NCBI RefSeq assembly: GCF_029690045.1
Contig: NZ_CP121464.1
Location: 3,224,001 to 3,288,000 of the forward strand
Direction: 5' to 3'
Origin: Janthinobacterium rivuli
Lineage (GTDB): Bacteria; Pseudomonadota; Gammaproteobacteria; Burkholderiales; Burkholderiaceae_D
DNA: 64,000 nt
Shown here one piece after another: positions 54,699 to 63,654 of the stretch. Below the pieces are notes generated by a model that was not told the origin of the DNA, searched no databases, and worked only from the letters and a program-made list of their open reading frames with translations. The position numbers and the translations under genes are program-made. Each line of letters begins with the position of its first letter. The first letter of the stretch is position 1.

Positions 54699-56804
54699 TT
54701 AATCGGGGCTGTCACAGGGGCCGCTGCCATAGGGGCTGAGGCGTCCCGGCGGGTCCACGCGGCGCGCGCTGAAATCGCTGGCCAGGGTGGGTAAGGGGAA
54801 ATCTGCCGTCGCGCTCGCCTCCGTGCCGCTGACCGTGCCCCGCACCGTCAGGGTGACTTCCACCCAGGAAGCATAGTTGCGCGGATAGCTGACGGTGACG
54901 GTGGCCATGCCCAGCGCGTCGCTCAGGCCGCTGGCGCTGACGGTCAGGGGGATGCCCGGGTCGAGCACGCCATTGCCGTTGCGGTCGTAGGCGGCGTCAA
55001 AGATGCCGTTACGCAAGACGTCTTCATTGGCGCAGCTGTAACGGGGCAGGGCCAGGCGCCAGACGCCTGTGTCGGGGAACTCGGGCTTGTCCGCCTGCCA
55101 CACATAAGATCCCTTGGCGTAGTGGCTGGGCCACGCTGCCGCCGTGATGGCAACGCCAGGCACGGCATTGCCAGCGCTGTCGGAGACGAACACGGCAAAG
55201 TCCTTCTGCAGCACGCTGGCCGAATGCTCGCGCAGCAGGCTGCCCGTGCCCAGCTTGATCGACAGCGCTTGCCGCGCCACCGTCAGGCGCACGAGGGCCG
55301 TGGCCGCCGCTTGCGGCGCGCCCTCGATGCGGGCCTGGATCAGCACGCCGTCGCGGCCGCTGTCGGCCGGCCCCGCCACGTACACGGCGCGCGCCAGGCC
55401 GTCGCTGCCCGTCAGCACCCGGCCCGCCTGCCGCAGGTAGCCGCCGCTGGGGTCGCTCAAGATGCTGAACAGCACGGGCGAGTTCTTGACCAGGTTGTTG
55501 GCCGCGCCATCGCGCACCACGGCGCTGAGTGTGCTGATACTGGTGCTGGCGTTGTCGGCCGCAGTGGCCGTATTGGCGCGCAGCACGGCAGGATCCGCTT
55601 GCACGGCCAGCTTGCTGGCGCTGCTCAATGGCGCGACGAATTCCAGCCGCGTCTGCGCCGTGGGACCGCCCGCCACGGCGGCCGTGATGGTGGTCACGCC
55701 CGCGTTGGCCGATTGCACATAGCTGCGCGGCAAGTTGCCATTGCTGAAAATCAAGCTGGCGGGCAAGGCCTGGCTGCAATCGCTGTCCGCAAACAGGCTG
55801 CCGCGCGAGGTCGACAGGCTGGCGCTGCCCGTTTGCGCCACGCCCGCCTTGTCGTAGCGCGTGTCGATGGGCTGGCACGCCAGGGTGGCCACTTCCGGCA
55901 GCACGTCCGCGCCGCTGGCGTCCTGGCTTACGGCTGGGCTCAGGCGCAGGTCGCTGCCGGCCACGGCATACGCTTGCGTGGCGGCGGCGCCCAGCGCGCT
56001 GACGGACACGGCATCCTTGCCCAGGCTGCCTGCCGTGACGCGCAGCACCAGCTGGCCTTGTGCATTGCTGAGCGCTGCGCCGCCATCCTTGACGCGCACG
56101 CCATTGCCGGCGCCCGTGCTGTAGGCGATGGCGGCGCCGGCCACGGGCCGCTTTGCCGAGTCGCGCACGGTGACGGTGAGGTCGGCGCCCTGGCCCAGCA
56201 TCAAGGCGGCCGGCCCCAGCAATTCCACGCTGCTGCCTGTGACGGCCACCGTGCCCTTGCCGCTGCGCGTGCCCACATTTGCCGTCACGGTGATGCTGCG
56301 GTTGCTGTTGGCGCCTCCGGTACCCAGCAGGGCGCGCGCCTGGCCGTTCTTGTCCGTCACGGCGTCGACGCTGCCGAGGATGCCGGAATCGGCGGCGAAG
56401 GAAATCTTTGCATTGGGTAAGGCCAGGTTGGCGCCATCCTTGACGAGGGCCGTGACGGCCACTTCGCCGCCGGGCTGGCCCGCCGAAGCCAGTTCCGTGC
56501 TCGAAAACACCAGGTTGACGGCGCTGGCCAGGCTGGCTGGCTCAGGCGGCGTGACGGGAGGAATCACGGGCGGTATCACGGGCGGGGTGACTGGCGGATT
56601 GACGACCGGCGGCGGGCTACCGCCGCAGCCTGCCGTGCTGTGCAGTGCGCAGCCGGCGCCTGCCTGGGTATCGGCCGAACCGCCGCCGCAGCCGGCCAGG
56701 GAAACGAGGAAGGCGGCCAGCAAAGTAGCGGGCAGGCGGCGTGGGCGGCGCAGAGGGGCGAGGGGCACGATGGGTCTCCGGGAGCTGGCCGAGTTGCTCG
56801 GCAT
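54699..56804 (-). CDS. Ig-like (invasin/intimin type) lipoprotein
   Basis: A 701-residue secreted lipoprotein. Start: ATG 56804 follows TTGGAAG; an in-frame TTG three codons earlier is possible. Signal peptide with lipobox LAGC (SLAGCGGG), a Pro-rich spacer (PPVVNPPVTPPVIPPVIPPVTPPEP), then several Big_1/invasin-type repeats (EVAVTALVKDGANLALPNAKISFAADSGILGSV, ADLTVTVRDSAKRPVAGAAIAYS, FAVFVSDSAGNAVPGVAIT). It may be a surface adhesin or structural protein. The C-terminus (FPLPTLASDFSARRVDPPGRLSPYGSGPC) is typical of the Oxalobacteraceae form. Confidence 0.8.
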   Translation of the reverse strand: MPSNSASSRRPIVPLAPLRRPRRLPATLLAAFLVSLAGCGGGSADTQAGAGCALHSTAGCGGSPPPVVNPPVTPPVIPPVIPPVTPPEPASLASAVNLVFSSTELASAGQPGGEVAVTALVKDGANLALPNAKISFAADSGILGSVDAVTDKNGQARALLGTGGANSNRSITVTANVGTRSGKGTVAVTGSSVELLGPAALMLGQGADLTVTVRDSAKRPVAGAAIAYSTGAGNGVRVKDGGAALSNAQGQLVLRVTAGSLGKDAVSVSALGAAATQAYAVAGSDLRLSPAVSQDASGADVLPEVATLACQPIDTRYDKAGVAQTGSASLSTSRGSLFADSDCSQALPASLIFSNGNLPRSYVQSANAGVTTITAAVAGGPTAQTRLEFVAPLSSASKLAVQADPAVLRANTATAADNASTSISTLSAVVRDGAANNLVKNSPVLFSILSDPSGGYLRQAGRVLTGSDGLARAVYVAGPADSGRDGVLIQARIEGAPQAAATALVRLTVARQALSIKLGTGSLLREHSASVLQKDFAVFVSDSAGNAVPGVAITAAAWPSHYAKGSYVWQADKPEFPDTGVWRLALPRYSCANEDVLRNGIFDAAYDRNGNGVLDPGIPLTVSASGLSDALGMATVTVSYPRNYASWVEVTLTVRGTVSGTEASATADFPLPTLASDFSARRVDPPGRLSPYGSGPCDSPD

Positions 56805-56945
56805 CACTTCCAAGAGTAGCTTTTGCGCACGGCAACTACTTGATGCAAAGCAAGCTTATGCTGTTGACGGGGCTGAACGGGTTTTGCTGGTGCAATGTCC
56901 TGCCTTCTGATAACATAACGCCCCTTTATTCAGGGAAGGGTCGAC

Positions 56946-58196
56946 ATGGCCAATGCTTGCGGCGTCGATTTCGGCACGTCAAATTCCACGGTAGGCTGGG
57001 CACGTCCCGGGCAGAGCACCATGCTCGGCCTGGAAGATGGCAAGACGACCTTACCGTCCGTCGTCTTCTTCAATGCGGAAGACGAGGAAGTCAGTTTTGG
57101 CCGCGCGGCGCTGGCCGGCTATCTGGCCGGTTACGAAGGGCGTTTGATGCGCTCGCTGAAAAGTTTGCTGGGCACGAGTCTCATCGATGGCCAGACGGAA
57201 GTGGGTGGCCGCGCCTTGCCATTTCGCATGTTGCTGGCCCAATTCATTGGTGAAGTAAAACGCCGCGCCGAGCAGTCCGCCGGCCGCGAATTCTCGTCCG
57301 CTGTGTTCGGCCGTCCCGTCTTCTTTATCGATGACAATGCGCAAGCCGACCAGCTGGCGCAAGACACCCTGGCCGAAGTGGCCCGCTCCGTCGGCTTCAA
57401 GGACGTCGCCTTCCAGTTCGAGCCGATTGCCGCCGCCTTCGACTACGAGTCGCAAATCGACAAGGAAGAACTGGTGCTGATCGCCGACATCGGCGGTGGT
57501 ACCTCCGACTTTTCGCTGGTGCGTTTGTCGCCCGAGCGGGCAAAAAAGACCGAACGGCGTGAGGACATCCTCGCCACCGGCGGCGTGCACATCGGTGGCA
57601 CGGATTTCGATAAATACCTGAGCCTGTCTTCCGTCATGCCTCTGCTCGGCTATGGCAGCCGCCTGCATAACAATAGCGAAGTGCCGTCCAGTTACTATTT
57701 CAACCTGGCCACCTGGCACACGATCAACCTGGCGTACACGAAGAAGATCTGGGTGCAGCTGGCCGACGTGTGCCGTGATGCGCGTGAGCAAGACAAGATG
57801 GGACGCTTGCAAAAGCTGATCGACGAGCGCGCCGGCCACTGGCTGGCCATGAAAGTGGAAGAGGGCAAGATCGCCCTGTCCGACGCGGCCGAAGTGCAGC
57901 TGGAGCTGGACCGCCTGTCGCCCGCGCAAAGCCTGTTGCTCAAACGGACGCAATTTGATGAAGCCATCGGCCACCTGTGCGGTTCCGTGGAAGAAACCGT
58001 GCTGCGCCTGCTGCGCGATGCGGGCGTGGCGCCGGACGCCGTCGATACCGTCTTCTTCACGGGTGGCTCGAGCGGTGTGCGCCTGCTGCGTGAAAAGATC
58101 GCAGCCCTGGTGCCGGCCGCGCGCAAGGTCGAGGGCGACCTGTTTGGCAGTATTGGTGCGGGACTCGCGCTGGACGCCGTGCGCAAGTTCGGCTAA
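56946..58196 (+). CDS. YegD-type Hsp70 family protein
   Basis: A 416-residue chaperone-like ATPase with the actin/Hsp70 fold: VDFGTSNSTVGW (phosphate 1), FEPIAAAFDYES, ADIGGGTSDFSLVRL (phosphate 2), GGVHIGGTDFDKYL, and FTGGSSGVRLLREKIAALVP (adenosine). It ends after the nucleotide domain, lacking the Hsp70 substrate-binding domain, as in E. coli YegD. The gene is followed by an exonuclease, 38 bp away. Confidence 0.88.
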   Translation: MANACGVDFGTSNSTVGWARPGQSTMLGLEDGKTTLPSVVFFNAEDEEVSFGRAALAGYLAGYEGRLMRSLKSLLGTSLIDGQTEVGGRALPFRMLLAQFIGEVKRRAEQSAGREFSSAVFGRPVFFIDDNAQADQLAQDTLAEVARSVGFKDVAFQFEPIAAAFDYESQIDKEELVLIADIGGGTSDFSLVRLSPERAKKTERREDILATGGVHIGGTDFDKYLSLSSVMPLLGYGSRLHNNSEVPSSYYFNLATWHTINLAYTKKIWVQLADVCRDAREQDKMGRLQKLIDERAGHWLAMKVEEGKIALSDAAEVQLELDRLSPAQSLLLKRTQFDEAIGHLCGSVEETVLRLLRDAGVAPDAVDTVFFTGGSSGVRLLREKIAALVPAARKVEGDLFGSIGAGLALDAVRKFG

Positions 58197-58234
58197 GCTG
58201 GCCCACCGCAGCATCGCAGAAAGAGCCTGACTTC

Positions 58235-58864
58235 ATGAATGTGTTTGACAAACCGATCGTCATGATCGACTTCGAGACGACCGGATTGTCGCCCGACATG
58301 GGCGACCGCATCACGGAAGTGGCGGCGCTTCGCATCGAGGGCGGGCGGATCACGGACCGCTATGTGACCCTGATCAACTGCAATGCGCGCATTCCCTCGT
58401 TCATCACGGGCTTGACGGGCATCACGCAGGCCATGGTGGACAAGGCGCCGCCCGTGGCCGAGGTGGTGCCGCAGTTGCTGGATTTTATCGGCAGCGATGC
58501 CTTGTCGGCGCACAATGCCAGCTTCGATGAAAAATTCCTGCGCGCGGAAAGCGCCAGGCTGAACCTGACACCGGCGCACCAGTCGCTCGTGTGTTCCTTG
58601 AAACTGTCGCGCCGCGTGTTTCCTGGAATGGCCAGCTACAAGCTGGGCTTGCTCTCGAGCCAGCTGGGCATCGCCTTCAAGAGCGCCGCCCACAGGGCCG
58701 AGTCCGATGCGGAAGTGGCGGCGCAAGTGCTGATCCATATCGGCCGCCATTTGCGCAGCAGCTATGGCATCGCCGATGTTGACGCCGACCTGCTGGTGTC
58801 GCTGAACAAGCTGGCCGCCGCCAAAGTGCCGCAATTCCTGCAAAAACACCCATCGCGCCGCTGA
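58235..58864 (+). CDS. DEDDh 3'-5' exonuclease, DnaQ/PolC-like
   Basis: A 209-residue nuclease. The DEDDh residues are D12 and E14 (MIDFETTGL), D98 (SAHNASFDEKFL), H153 and D158 (AAHRAESDAE). The wording is that of the PolC epsilon-type exonucleases used as accessory repair or proofreading enzymes. It follows the Hsp70-like gene, probably co-transcribed. Confidence 0.9.
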   Translation: MNVFDKPIVMIDFETTGLSPDMGDRITEVAALRIEGGRITDRYVTLINCNARIPSFITGLTGITQAMVDKAPPVAEVVPQLLDFIGSDALSAHNASFDEKFLRAESARLNLTPAHQSLVCSLKLSRRVFPGMASYKLGLLSSQLGIAFKSAAHRAESDAEVAAQVLIHIGRHLRSSYGIADVDADLLVSLNKLAAAKVPQFLQKHPSRR

Positions 58865-58881
58865 GCGCCATTCTCCCTCTA

Positions 58882-58930
58882 AGCGGGCTCATCAAAACGA
58901 TATAATTTTGTTATTTCGTTTGAGCCTGCT
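58882..58930. promoter_or_regulatory. Inverted repeat enclosing a -10 box
   Basis: AGCGGGCTC...AAACGA (58882-58900) mirrors TCGTTT-GAGCCTGCT (58916-58930), with one mismatch and a four-base bulge. TATAAT at 58901-58906 sits in the 15-base loop. This places a likely promoter -10 element between operator-like arms, about 135 bp upstream of the Sel1 gene. Confidence 0.5.
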
Positions 58931-59040
58931 CAAGTCCTTCCCCCGCATCGAATTTAAAATTTAAGCAACACACGATTTCGCCGCCCTGGGCCGCCGTTTT
59001 GCGCGTGCTGCCGGCAAGCGCAATGTGGATGGGGGCGCAC

Positions 59041-60429
59041 ATGGACAAGCACCATACTGCCAGAGATAGCCACGAAGCGTATATCTGGTTCCGCACGGCT
59101 GCCGAGCAGGGTAATGCCTACGCCCAGTTCAACCTGGGATTAATGTACAAAAAGGGCGAAGGCGTGGCGCAGGACGATGCGCGCGCTTTTGTCTGGCTAC
59201 GCCTGGCCGCGCTGCAAGGACTGGCTTTTGCACAGAACCACCTGGGCGCCCTGTATTACCACGGCCGCGGCGTGGCGCAGAGCGACGAGGACGCCGTGCT
59301 GTGGTTTCGCCGCGCGGCCGCCCAGGGCGATGCCTCGGCCCAGCAAAACCTGGGGCAGATGTACCGCAAGGGACGCGGCGTGCTGCAGAGCGACGAGCTG
59401 GCCCTGGCGTGGTTTTACCGCGCCTCGGAACAGGGCGTGGCCAGCGCGCAATCTCTGCTGGGTGAAGCGTATGCGCAGGGTCTGGGCGCGAAAAAGAACG
59501 ATGCGCTGGCCTTGGCCTGGTTCCGCAAGGCCGCCTTGCAGGGCGATGCGCAGGCGCAGCTGAACCTGGGTCTCGTCTACAAGCGGGGCCAGGGCGTGGT
59601 GCAAAGCGATGCGCAGGCGCTGGCCTGGTTCCACCAGGCCGCGGCCCAGGGCCTGGCCGTGGCGCAGCGGCAACTCGGCGTCGCGTATGCGGAAGGCCTG
59701 GGCGTGGCGCCCGACCAGTTGCGCGCCTACGCCTGGCTGCAGCGGGCGGCCGAGCAGGATGACGCCGACGCCCAGTTCAACCTGGGCCTGATGCTGGCGC
59801 GCGGCCAGGGCGTGGACAAGGACGAGGCGCGCGCCGTCATTTGGTACCGGCGTGCCGCCTTGCAAGGCCATTGCATGGCGCAATACAACCTGGGCGGCAT
59901 GTTTGCGGGCGGACGCGGCGTTGTCCGCGACTTGCGCCAGGCGCTGGACTGGTACGCCAGGGCGGCGGCTCAGGGTGCGTCGAATGCGCAGTTCAACCTG
60001 GGCGTGATGTATGCCAATGGCCAGGGCGTGGAGCGCGACGAGGTATGCGCCGTGCGCTGGTACCGCACGGCCGCCGAGCAGGGCGATGCCAGCGCGCAAA
60101 ACAACCTGGGCGTCATGTACGCGAACGGCCATGGCGTGCCGCAAGACGATGGCCTGGCCGTGCATTGGTATGCGCGCGCGGCCGGCCAGGGGCATGCGCT
60201 GGCGCAATACAACCTGGGCGGCATGTACAACAGCGGGCGCGGCGTGGAGAAAGATCCCGTTTGTGGCTACATGTGGCTGGCGCTAGCGGCCGAGGGCGGC
60301 GATAGCGGGGCGGCGAAGGCGCGGGAAGCGGCTGCCGCCAGGCTGGAGCCGGCGCAGCTGCAAGAGGCGCAGCAGCGCATGCGGCAATGGCACCAGGTGC
60401 GCTTTCCGCCGCGGACGCCGCGCGACTGA
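59041..60429 (+). CDS. Sel1-repeat (TPR-like) protein
   Basis: A 462-residue protein made almost wholly of Sel1 repeats: 11 full 36-residue units with the (A)xxWYRxAAxQGxAxAQxNLGxMYxxGxGVxxD pattern, then a partial twelfth. ATG 59041 follows GGGGG; an upstream TTG at 58999 keeps the frame open. No signal peptide is evident from either start. Sel1 proteins act as scaffolds in signalling or secretion; the partner is unknown. Confidence 0.85.
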   Translation: MDKHHTARDSHEAYIWFRTAAEQGNAYAQFNLGLMYKKGEGVAQDDARAFVWLRLAALQGLAFAQNHLGALYYHGRGVAQSDEDAVLWFRRAAAQGDASAQQNLGQMYRKGRGVLQSDELALAWFYRASEQGVASAQSLLGEAYAQGLGAKKNDALALAWFRKAALQGDAQAQLNLGLVYKRGQGVVQSDAQALAWFHQAAAQGLAVAQRQLGVAYAEGLGVAPDQLRAYAWLQRAAEQDDADAQFNLGLMLARGQGVDKDEARAVIWYRRAALQGHCMAQYNLGGMFAGGRGVVRDLRQALDWYARAAAQGASNAQFNLGVMYANGQGVERDEVCAVRWYRTAAEQGDASAQNNLGVMYANGHGVPQDDGLAVHWYARAAGQGHALAQYNLGGMYNSGRGVEKDPVCGYMWLALAAEGGDSGAAKAREAAAARLEPAQLQEAQQRMRQWHQVRFPPRTPRD

Positions 60430-60526
60430 AGCGTCGGCTGTGCACGTGGACGCGTGCTGCATGCGATAATTGCCGGCAGGCATGTCGCGCAAGCGGCGCG
60501 GTTTTCGGCATAGTGAAAGGTGGAAC

Positions 60527-61003
60527 ATGGTAAGGCAGGCAGGCGAGGATGCATCCGAGCAAAAAGTCATCGACGACATCGCCACGCATGGCTGGCATGG
60601 CGTGCATATCAGCGCGGATGAAGAAGGTCCCGGCTATGCTTTTAGCATAGGCGCTTGCCACAGCTTCGGCCAGCCTGAATTCCTGATCATGGGCTTGCCA
60701 CGGGCCATGGCCCACCAGATACTCGATGTGGCGCTGGACGCCGTGCGCAGCGGCGCCATCACGGATTTCACGGCCACCACGGACGTCTTGCTGGAAGGCC
60801 ATCAGTGCGCCTTCGTGCGCGTGCCCGTCGAGCAATACCGCAACTATGTCGGCTATGCGCGCTGGTATTACCAGGGCGATGATTTTATCTTGTACCAGAT
60901 CGTCTGGCCGTCGCGCGATGGCCATTTTCCATGGCAGGCGCAAGCCAGTGCGCAATATGTGGCGAGCCAGCCTCTGCTGGGACCGGCGCCGCTGGTGGCA
61001 TGA
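60527..61003 (+). CDS. DUF4262 domain protein
   Basis: A 158-residue protein. ATG 60527 follows AAAGGTGGAAC. EGPGYAFSIGACHSFGQPEFLIMGLPRAMAHQILDVALDAVRSGA is the DUF4262 signature, found in small cytosolic proteins of unknown function, often near toxin or immunity loci. It overlaps the next gene (ATGA). Confidence 0.8.
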   Translation: MVRQAGEDASEQKVIDDIATHGWHGVHISADEEGPGYAFSIGACHSFGQPEFLIMGLPRAMAHQILDVALDAVRSGAITDFTATTDVLLEGHQCAFVRVPVEQYRNYVGYARWYYQGDDFILYQIVWPSRDGHFPWQAQASAQYVASQPLLGPAPLVA

Positions 61004-61428
61004 CGAGCATTGTCACCGGCACGGCCACCGTGTGCGTGTTCGACCCGGCGCTCCTGCGCCACAGGCTGGATGATGACTGCGACTGGTGGAGCCTCCCCAG
61101 CGCGGAACTGGCTGCCGTGAATGCGGGGCAAGTGGCGTTTTTCAACGTAGGCGGCGACGGCGCGTATGACATTGCCTTGCATGCTGAACTTGCCGAGCCG
61201 CAGGTAGTCGTGCATCTGGCCGTCACCTCGGGCCGCGTCTTCATCGGCGCCGGGGAAGACGTCACGGGCGGCGGCCTGGAACCGGACACGGCCTATGGCG
61301 GCCTGTTCGTGGACGTCCCCGCAGGCAACTACCGCCTGCAGGCGCGCCGCGATGGCGCGCACATCAGCCTGGCATTCGTGCCCGATGCGCGCGGCAGCAA
61401 TGCGTTTGGCGACCTCGTGCGCATCTGA
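61000..61428 (+). CDS. Hypothetical beta-rich protein, coupled to the DUF4262 gene
   Basis: Not recognised. It encodes 142 residues. ATG 61000 overlaps the DUF4262 stop, so the two are translated together. The protein has many beta-type stretches (VVVHLAVTSGRVFIGAGEDVTGGG, GNYRLQARRDGAHISLAFVPD) and no signal peptide. It may be a partner of the DUF4262 protein. Confidence 0.6.
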   Translation: MTSIVTGTATVCVFDPALLRHRLDDDCDWWSLPSAELAAVNAGQVAFFNVGGDGAYDIALHAELAEPQVVVHLAVTSGRVFIGAGEDVTGGGLEPDTAYGGLFVDVPAGNYRLQARRDGAHISLAFVPDARGSNAFGDLVRI

Positions 61429-61458
61429 TTCCATTGAGCTTCTTGCTATTGCCCCTGG

Positions 61459-63372
61459 CTACGCATCCATGCGCGCCACGCCCGCACTTTGCCGGCGGTC
61501 CAGAAACAGGCTGTTGCCGTGGATTTTCTTGGCCTGTTTCTTCGCTTCGGCCGCCTGCGTGGCGATCTGATGGTGCGTGTAGTACTGGTGCGCCTCAACC
61601 TTGATGACGCCCAGCGACAGGCTGATCAACGAATAAAACACTTTCTTGCCTTGCCGGTCTTCGCTGATGTAGCCGCCCCGTTCGCAGTCGCCCGAGCTGT
61701 AATAGGCGAGGATGGCGGCCGCGAAGTCGTCCAGCATGGCCTGGCAGCGCGTTTCCCAGTCTTCGCTCTGGAACAGGATCATGAAATCGTCGCCGCCGAT
61801 GTGGCCGATGAAGTCGCGGTTCGGGTCGCAATGGCCGCTGAGGATTTCTCCCGTCAGCTGGATCACGTCGTCGCCCTTGCGGTAGCCGTACACATCGTTG
61901 AAGGGCTTGAAGTGGTCGAGGTCGCAATAGCAGACCCAGAAGCGGCTGCCGCTGTGCAATAAGCGGTCGATATGTTCGTTGATGGGCACGTTGCCGGGCA
62001 GTTGCGTCAGCGGGTTGGCGTAGCGGGCCGCATTGATCTGCATCTGCGTGATTTCGCGCATCAGGTCGTGTCCCGTGCCCATGCCCAGGTAACGGCCGTG
62101 CTCGGTGATGATGAAACCGTTGAACAGGTGGTGGGCGTCCGACTGCACCATGGTGTAGCTGAGTTCCTGCAAGCTCGTCTCGTGGTCGGCGATCAGGGGT
62201 GTGGCATCCATGAACAGGCTGCAGGATTTCTTGCCATACAGTTCGCGCTGGTAGGGGCGGGCGAAGTGGTCGATCATTTCGAAGCGGCTGATCAGTCCCA
62301 GCGGCACGCCGTCGTCGACGACGGGGATGATCATCAGCTTCGGGTCTTTCAGGAAAATATCGTACACCTCGTTATTGTTTTTCTCGGGCGACACGGCCGC
62401 CACCCGGTGCAGCAGCTTGCGGATGCTGGCGCCGTTCTTTTCCAGGCTGCTGCGCTGCGGATATACGGCCACGCCGTTGCGCCCCAGCGCCTGCACCACT
62501 TCGGCCGGCAGCGCGCGTGCCGGCACCGCGTTGGGCCGGCCCAGGTGATAGCCTTGCCCGAAGGCCACGCCCAGGTCGCGCAAGACCAGCAATTCCGTCT
62601 GCGCCTCGATGCCTTCGGCGATCACCAGGGTGCCCGATTTTTCCGCGATTTCCTGGATCGAGCGCACGAATTGCAGTTTCACGGGGTCATTATTGATGCC
62701 CTGGATGAAATGCATGTCGATTTTCACGTATTCCGGGCGCAGTTCCGACCACAGGCGCAGGCTGGAAAAGCCTTCGCCGAGGTCGTCGATGGCGATCTGG
62801 AAACCCATGTTGCGGTAGTGCAGCACCGCTTCGCGCATCAGCTCGTAGTCATACGTGGGCTGGTTTTCCGTCAGCTCGATAATGACGCGGTCCGGATTGA
62901 TGCCGATATGCTCGATGTATTCCAGGGTTTCGCCATGGCGGGCATTGCGCAGCAGCAGGCATTCGGGGCTGACGTTGAGGAACAATTTGCCAGGTAGTTG
63001 CAGTTCGGCAAAGCGTTCGAGCACCACTTGCCGGCACAGGTGCTCCACTTCCAGGGTCAGGTCATGCGCGCGCGCCACCTTGAACAGATTCATCGGCGCG
63101 TGCAGGGGGCTGTCGGACGGCCCCCGTATCAAGCCTTCGTAGCCGATGATGTCGCCGCTGTGCATGTGGATGATGGGCTGGAACAGCGCACTGAGCTTGC
63201 GGCCCGCGAGGATCTCGTGCAAGGCATCCGTCCCTTCGATGCTCATGGATATCGATGGCGGCGTCAGGTAAGCCACATTCGATGGCATCGCGCCGGGCGG
63301 CGCGGCGGTGGGGAGGGCGAGAGTGTGCATAGGCGGACGTGGCGGCACGGCCTCTGGACGGGCCATGAACAT
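61459..63372 (-). CDS. EAL-CBS-GGDEF cyclic-di-GMP protein
   Basis: A 637-residue protein of order EAL, CBS pair, GGDEF. The EAL domain starts with an EGL variant (YEGLIRG, 78-84) and retains N133, E166, D196/D197, K217, E253 and Q273, the residues needed for metal and c-di-GMP binding, so it may be an active phosphodiesterase. CBS region about 320-440 (PVVDDGVPLGLISRFEMID, FIITEHGRYLGMGTGHDL). The GGDEF has GGDDF at 526-530, lacking the usual Glu, and no clear RxxD inhibitory site. Output may be PDE activity, regulated by nucleotides at CBS. It starts from ATG 63372 with a weak ribosome site. Confidence 0.9.
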   Translation of the reverse strand: MFMARPEAVPPRPPMHTLALPTAAPPGAMPSNVAYLTPPSISMSIEGTDALHEILAGRKLSALFQPIIHMHSGDIIGYEGLIRGPSDSPLHAPMNLFKVARAHDLTLEVEHLCRQVVLERFAELQLPGKLFLNVSPECLLLRNARHGETLEYIEHIGINPDRVIIELTENQPTYDYELMREAVLHYRNMGFQIAIDDLGEGFSSLRLWSELRPEYVKIDMHFIQGINNDPVKLQFVRSIQEIAEKSGTLVIAEGIEAQTELLVLRDLGVAFGQGYHLGRPNAVPARALPAEVVQALGRNGVAVYPQRSSLEKNGASIRKLLHRVAAVSPEKNNNEVYDIFLKDPKLMIIPVVDDGVPLGLISRFEMIDHFARPYQRELYGKKSCSLFMDATPLIADHETSLQELSYTMVQSDAHHLFNGFIITEHGRYLGMGTGHDLMREITQMQINAARYANPLTQLPGNVPINEHIDRLLHSGSRFWVCYCDLDHFKPFNDVYGYRKGDDVIQLTGEILSGHCDPNRDFIGHIGGDDFMILFQSEDWETRCQAMLDDFAAAILAYYSSGDCERGGYISEDRQGKKVFYSLISLSLGVIKVEAHQYYTHHQIATQAAEAKKQAKKIHGNSLFLDRRQSAGVARMDA

Positions 63373-63654
63373 GTTGCCGATAGTAAAGAAGATTTATGAC
63401 GGCTTGATGAAACGACTTCGCTTTTGATAATGTTTCCTGCATGAACGTCAGTTTGCCGATTCCGTCGAAAGCGAGATTTATCATGGTGATCCACGTGAAT
63501 TTGCCAAACAAAAGACGGCAAATCCACCGGATAACTGTGCTTTAAAAGTGGCAATCCGCGCTATGATTTCTCTTGGCGAAAGTCAACATAGGCAGCCGCA
63601 GAGTTTGCTTGAGCGGCATGCTTTCCCCGACATCCAACAATGAGACGACAACCC

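Noticed and set aside
56554..56640. Short repeats of GGCGG/ACGGG type
   Set aside because: These encode the Pro-rich spacer of the Ig-like lipoprotein on the minus strand; ordinary coding repetition.
59041..60429. Tandem repeats in the DNA of the Sel1 gene
   Set aside because: The periodicity is 108 bp of coding sequence for 36-residue Sel1 repeats, explained by the protein and not a CRISPR or DNA repeat element.
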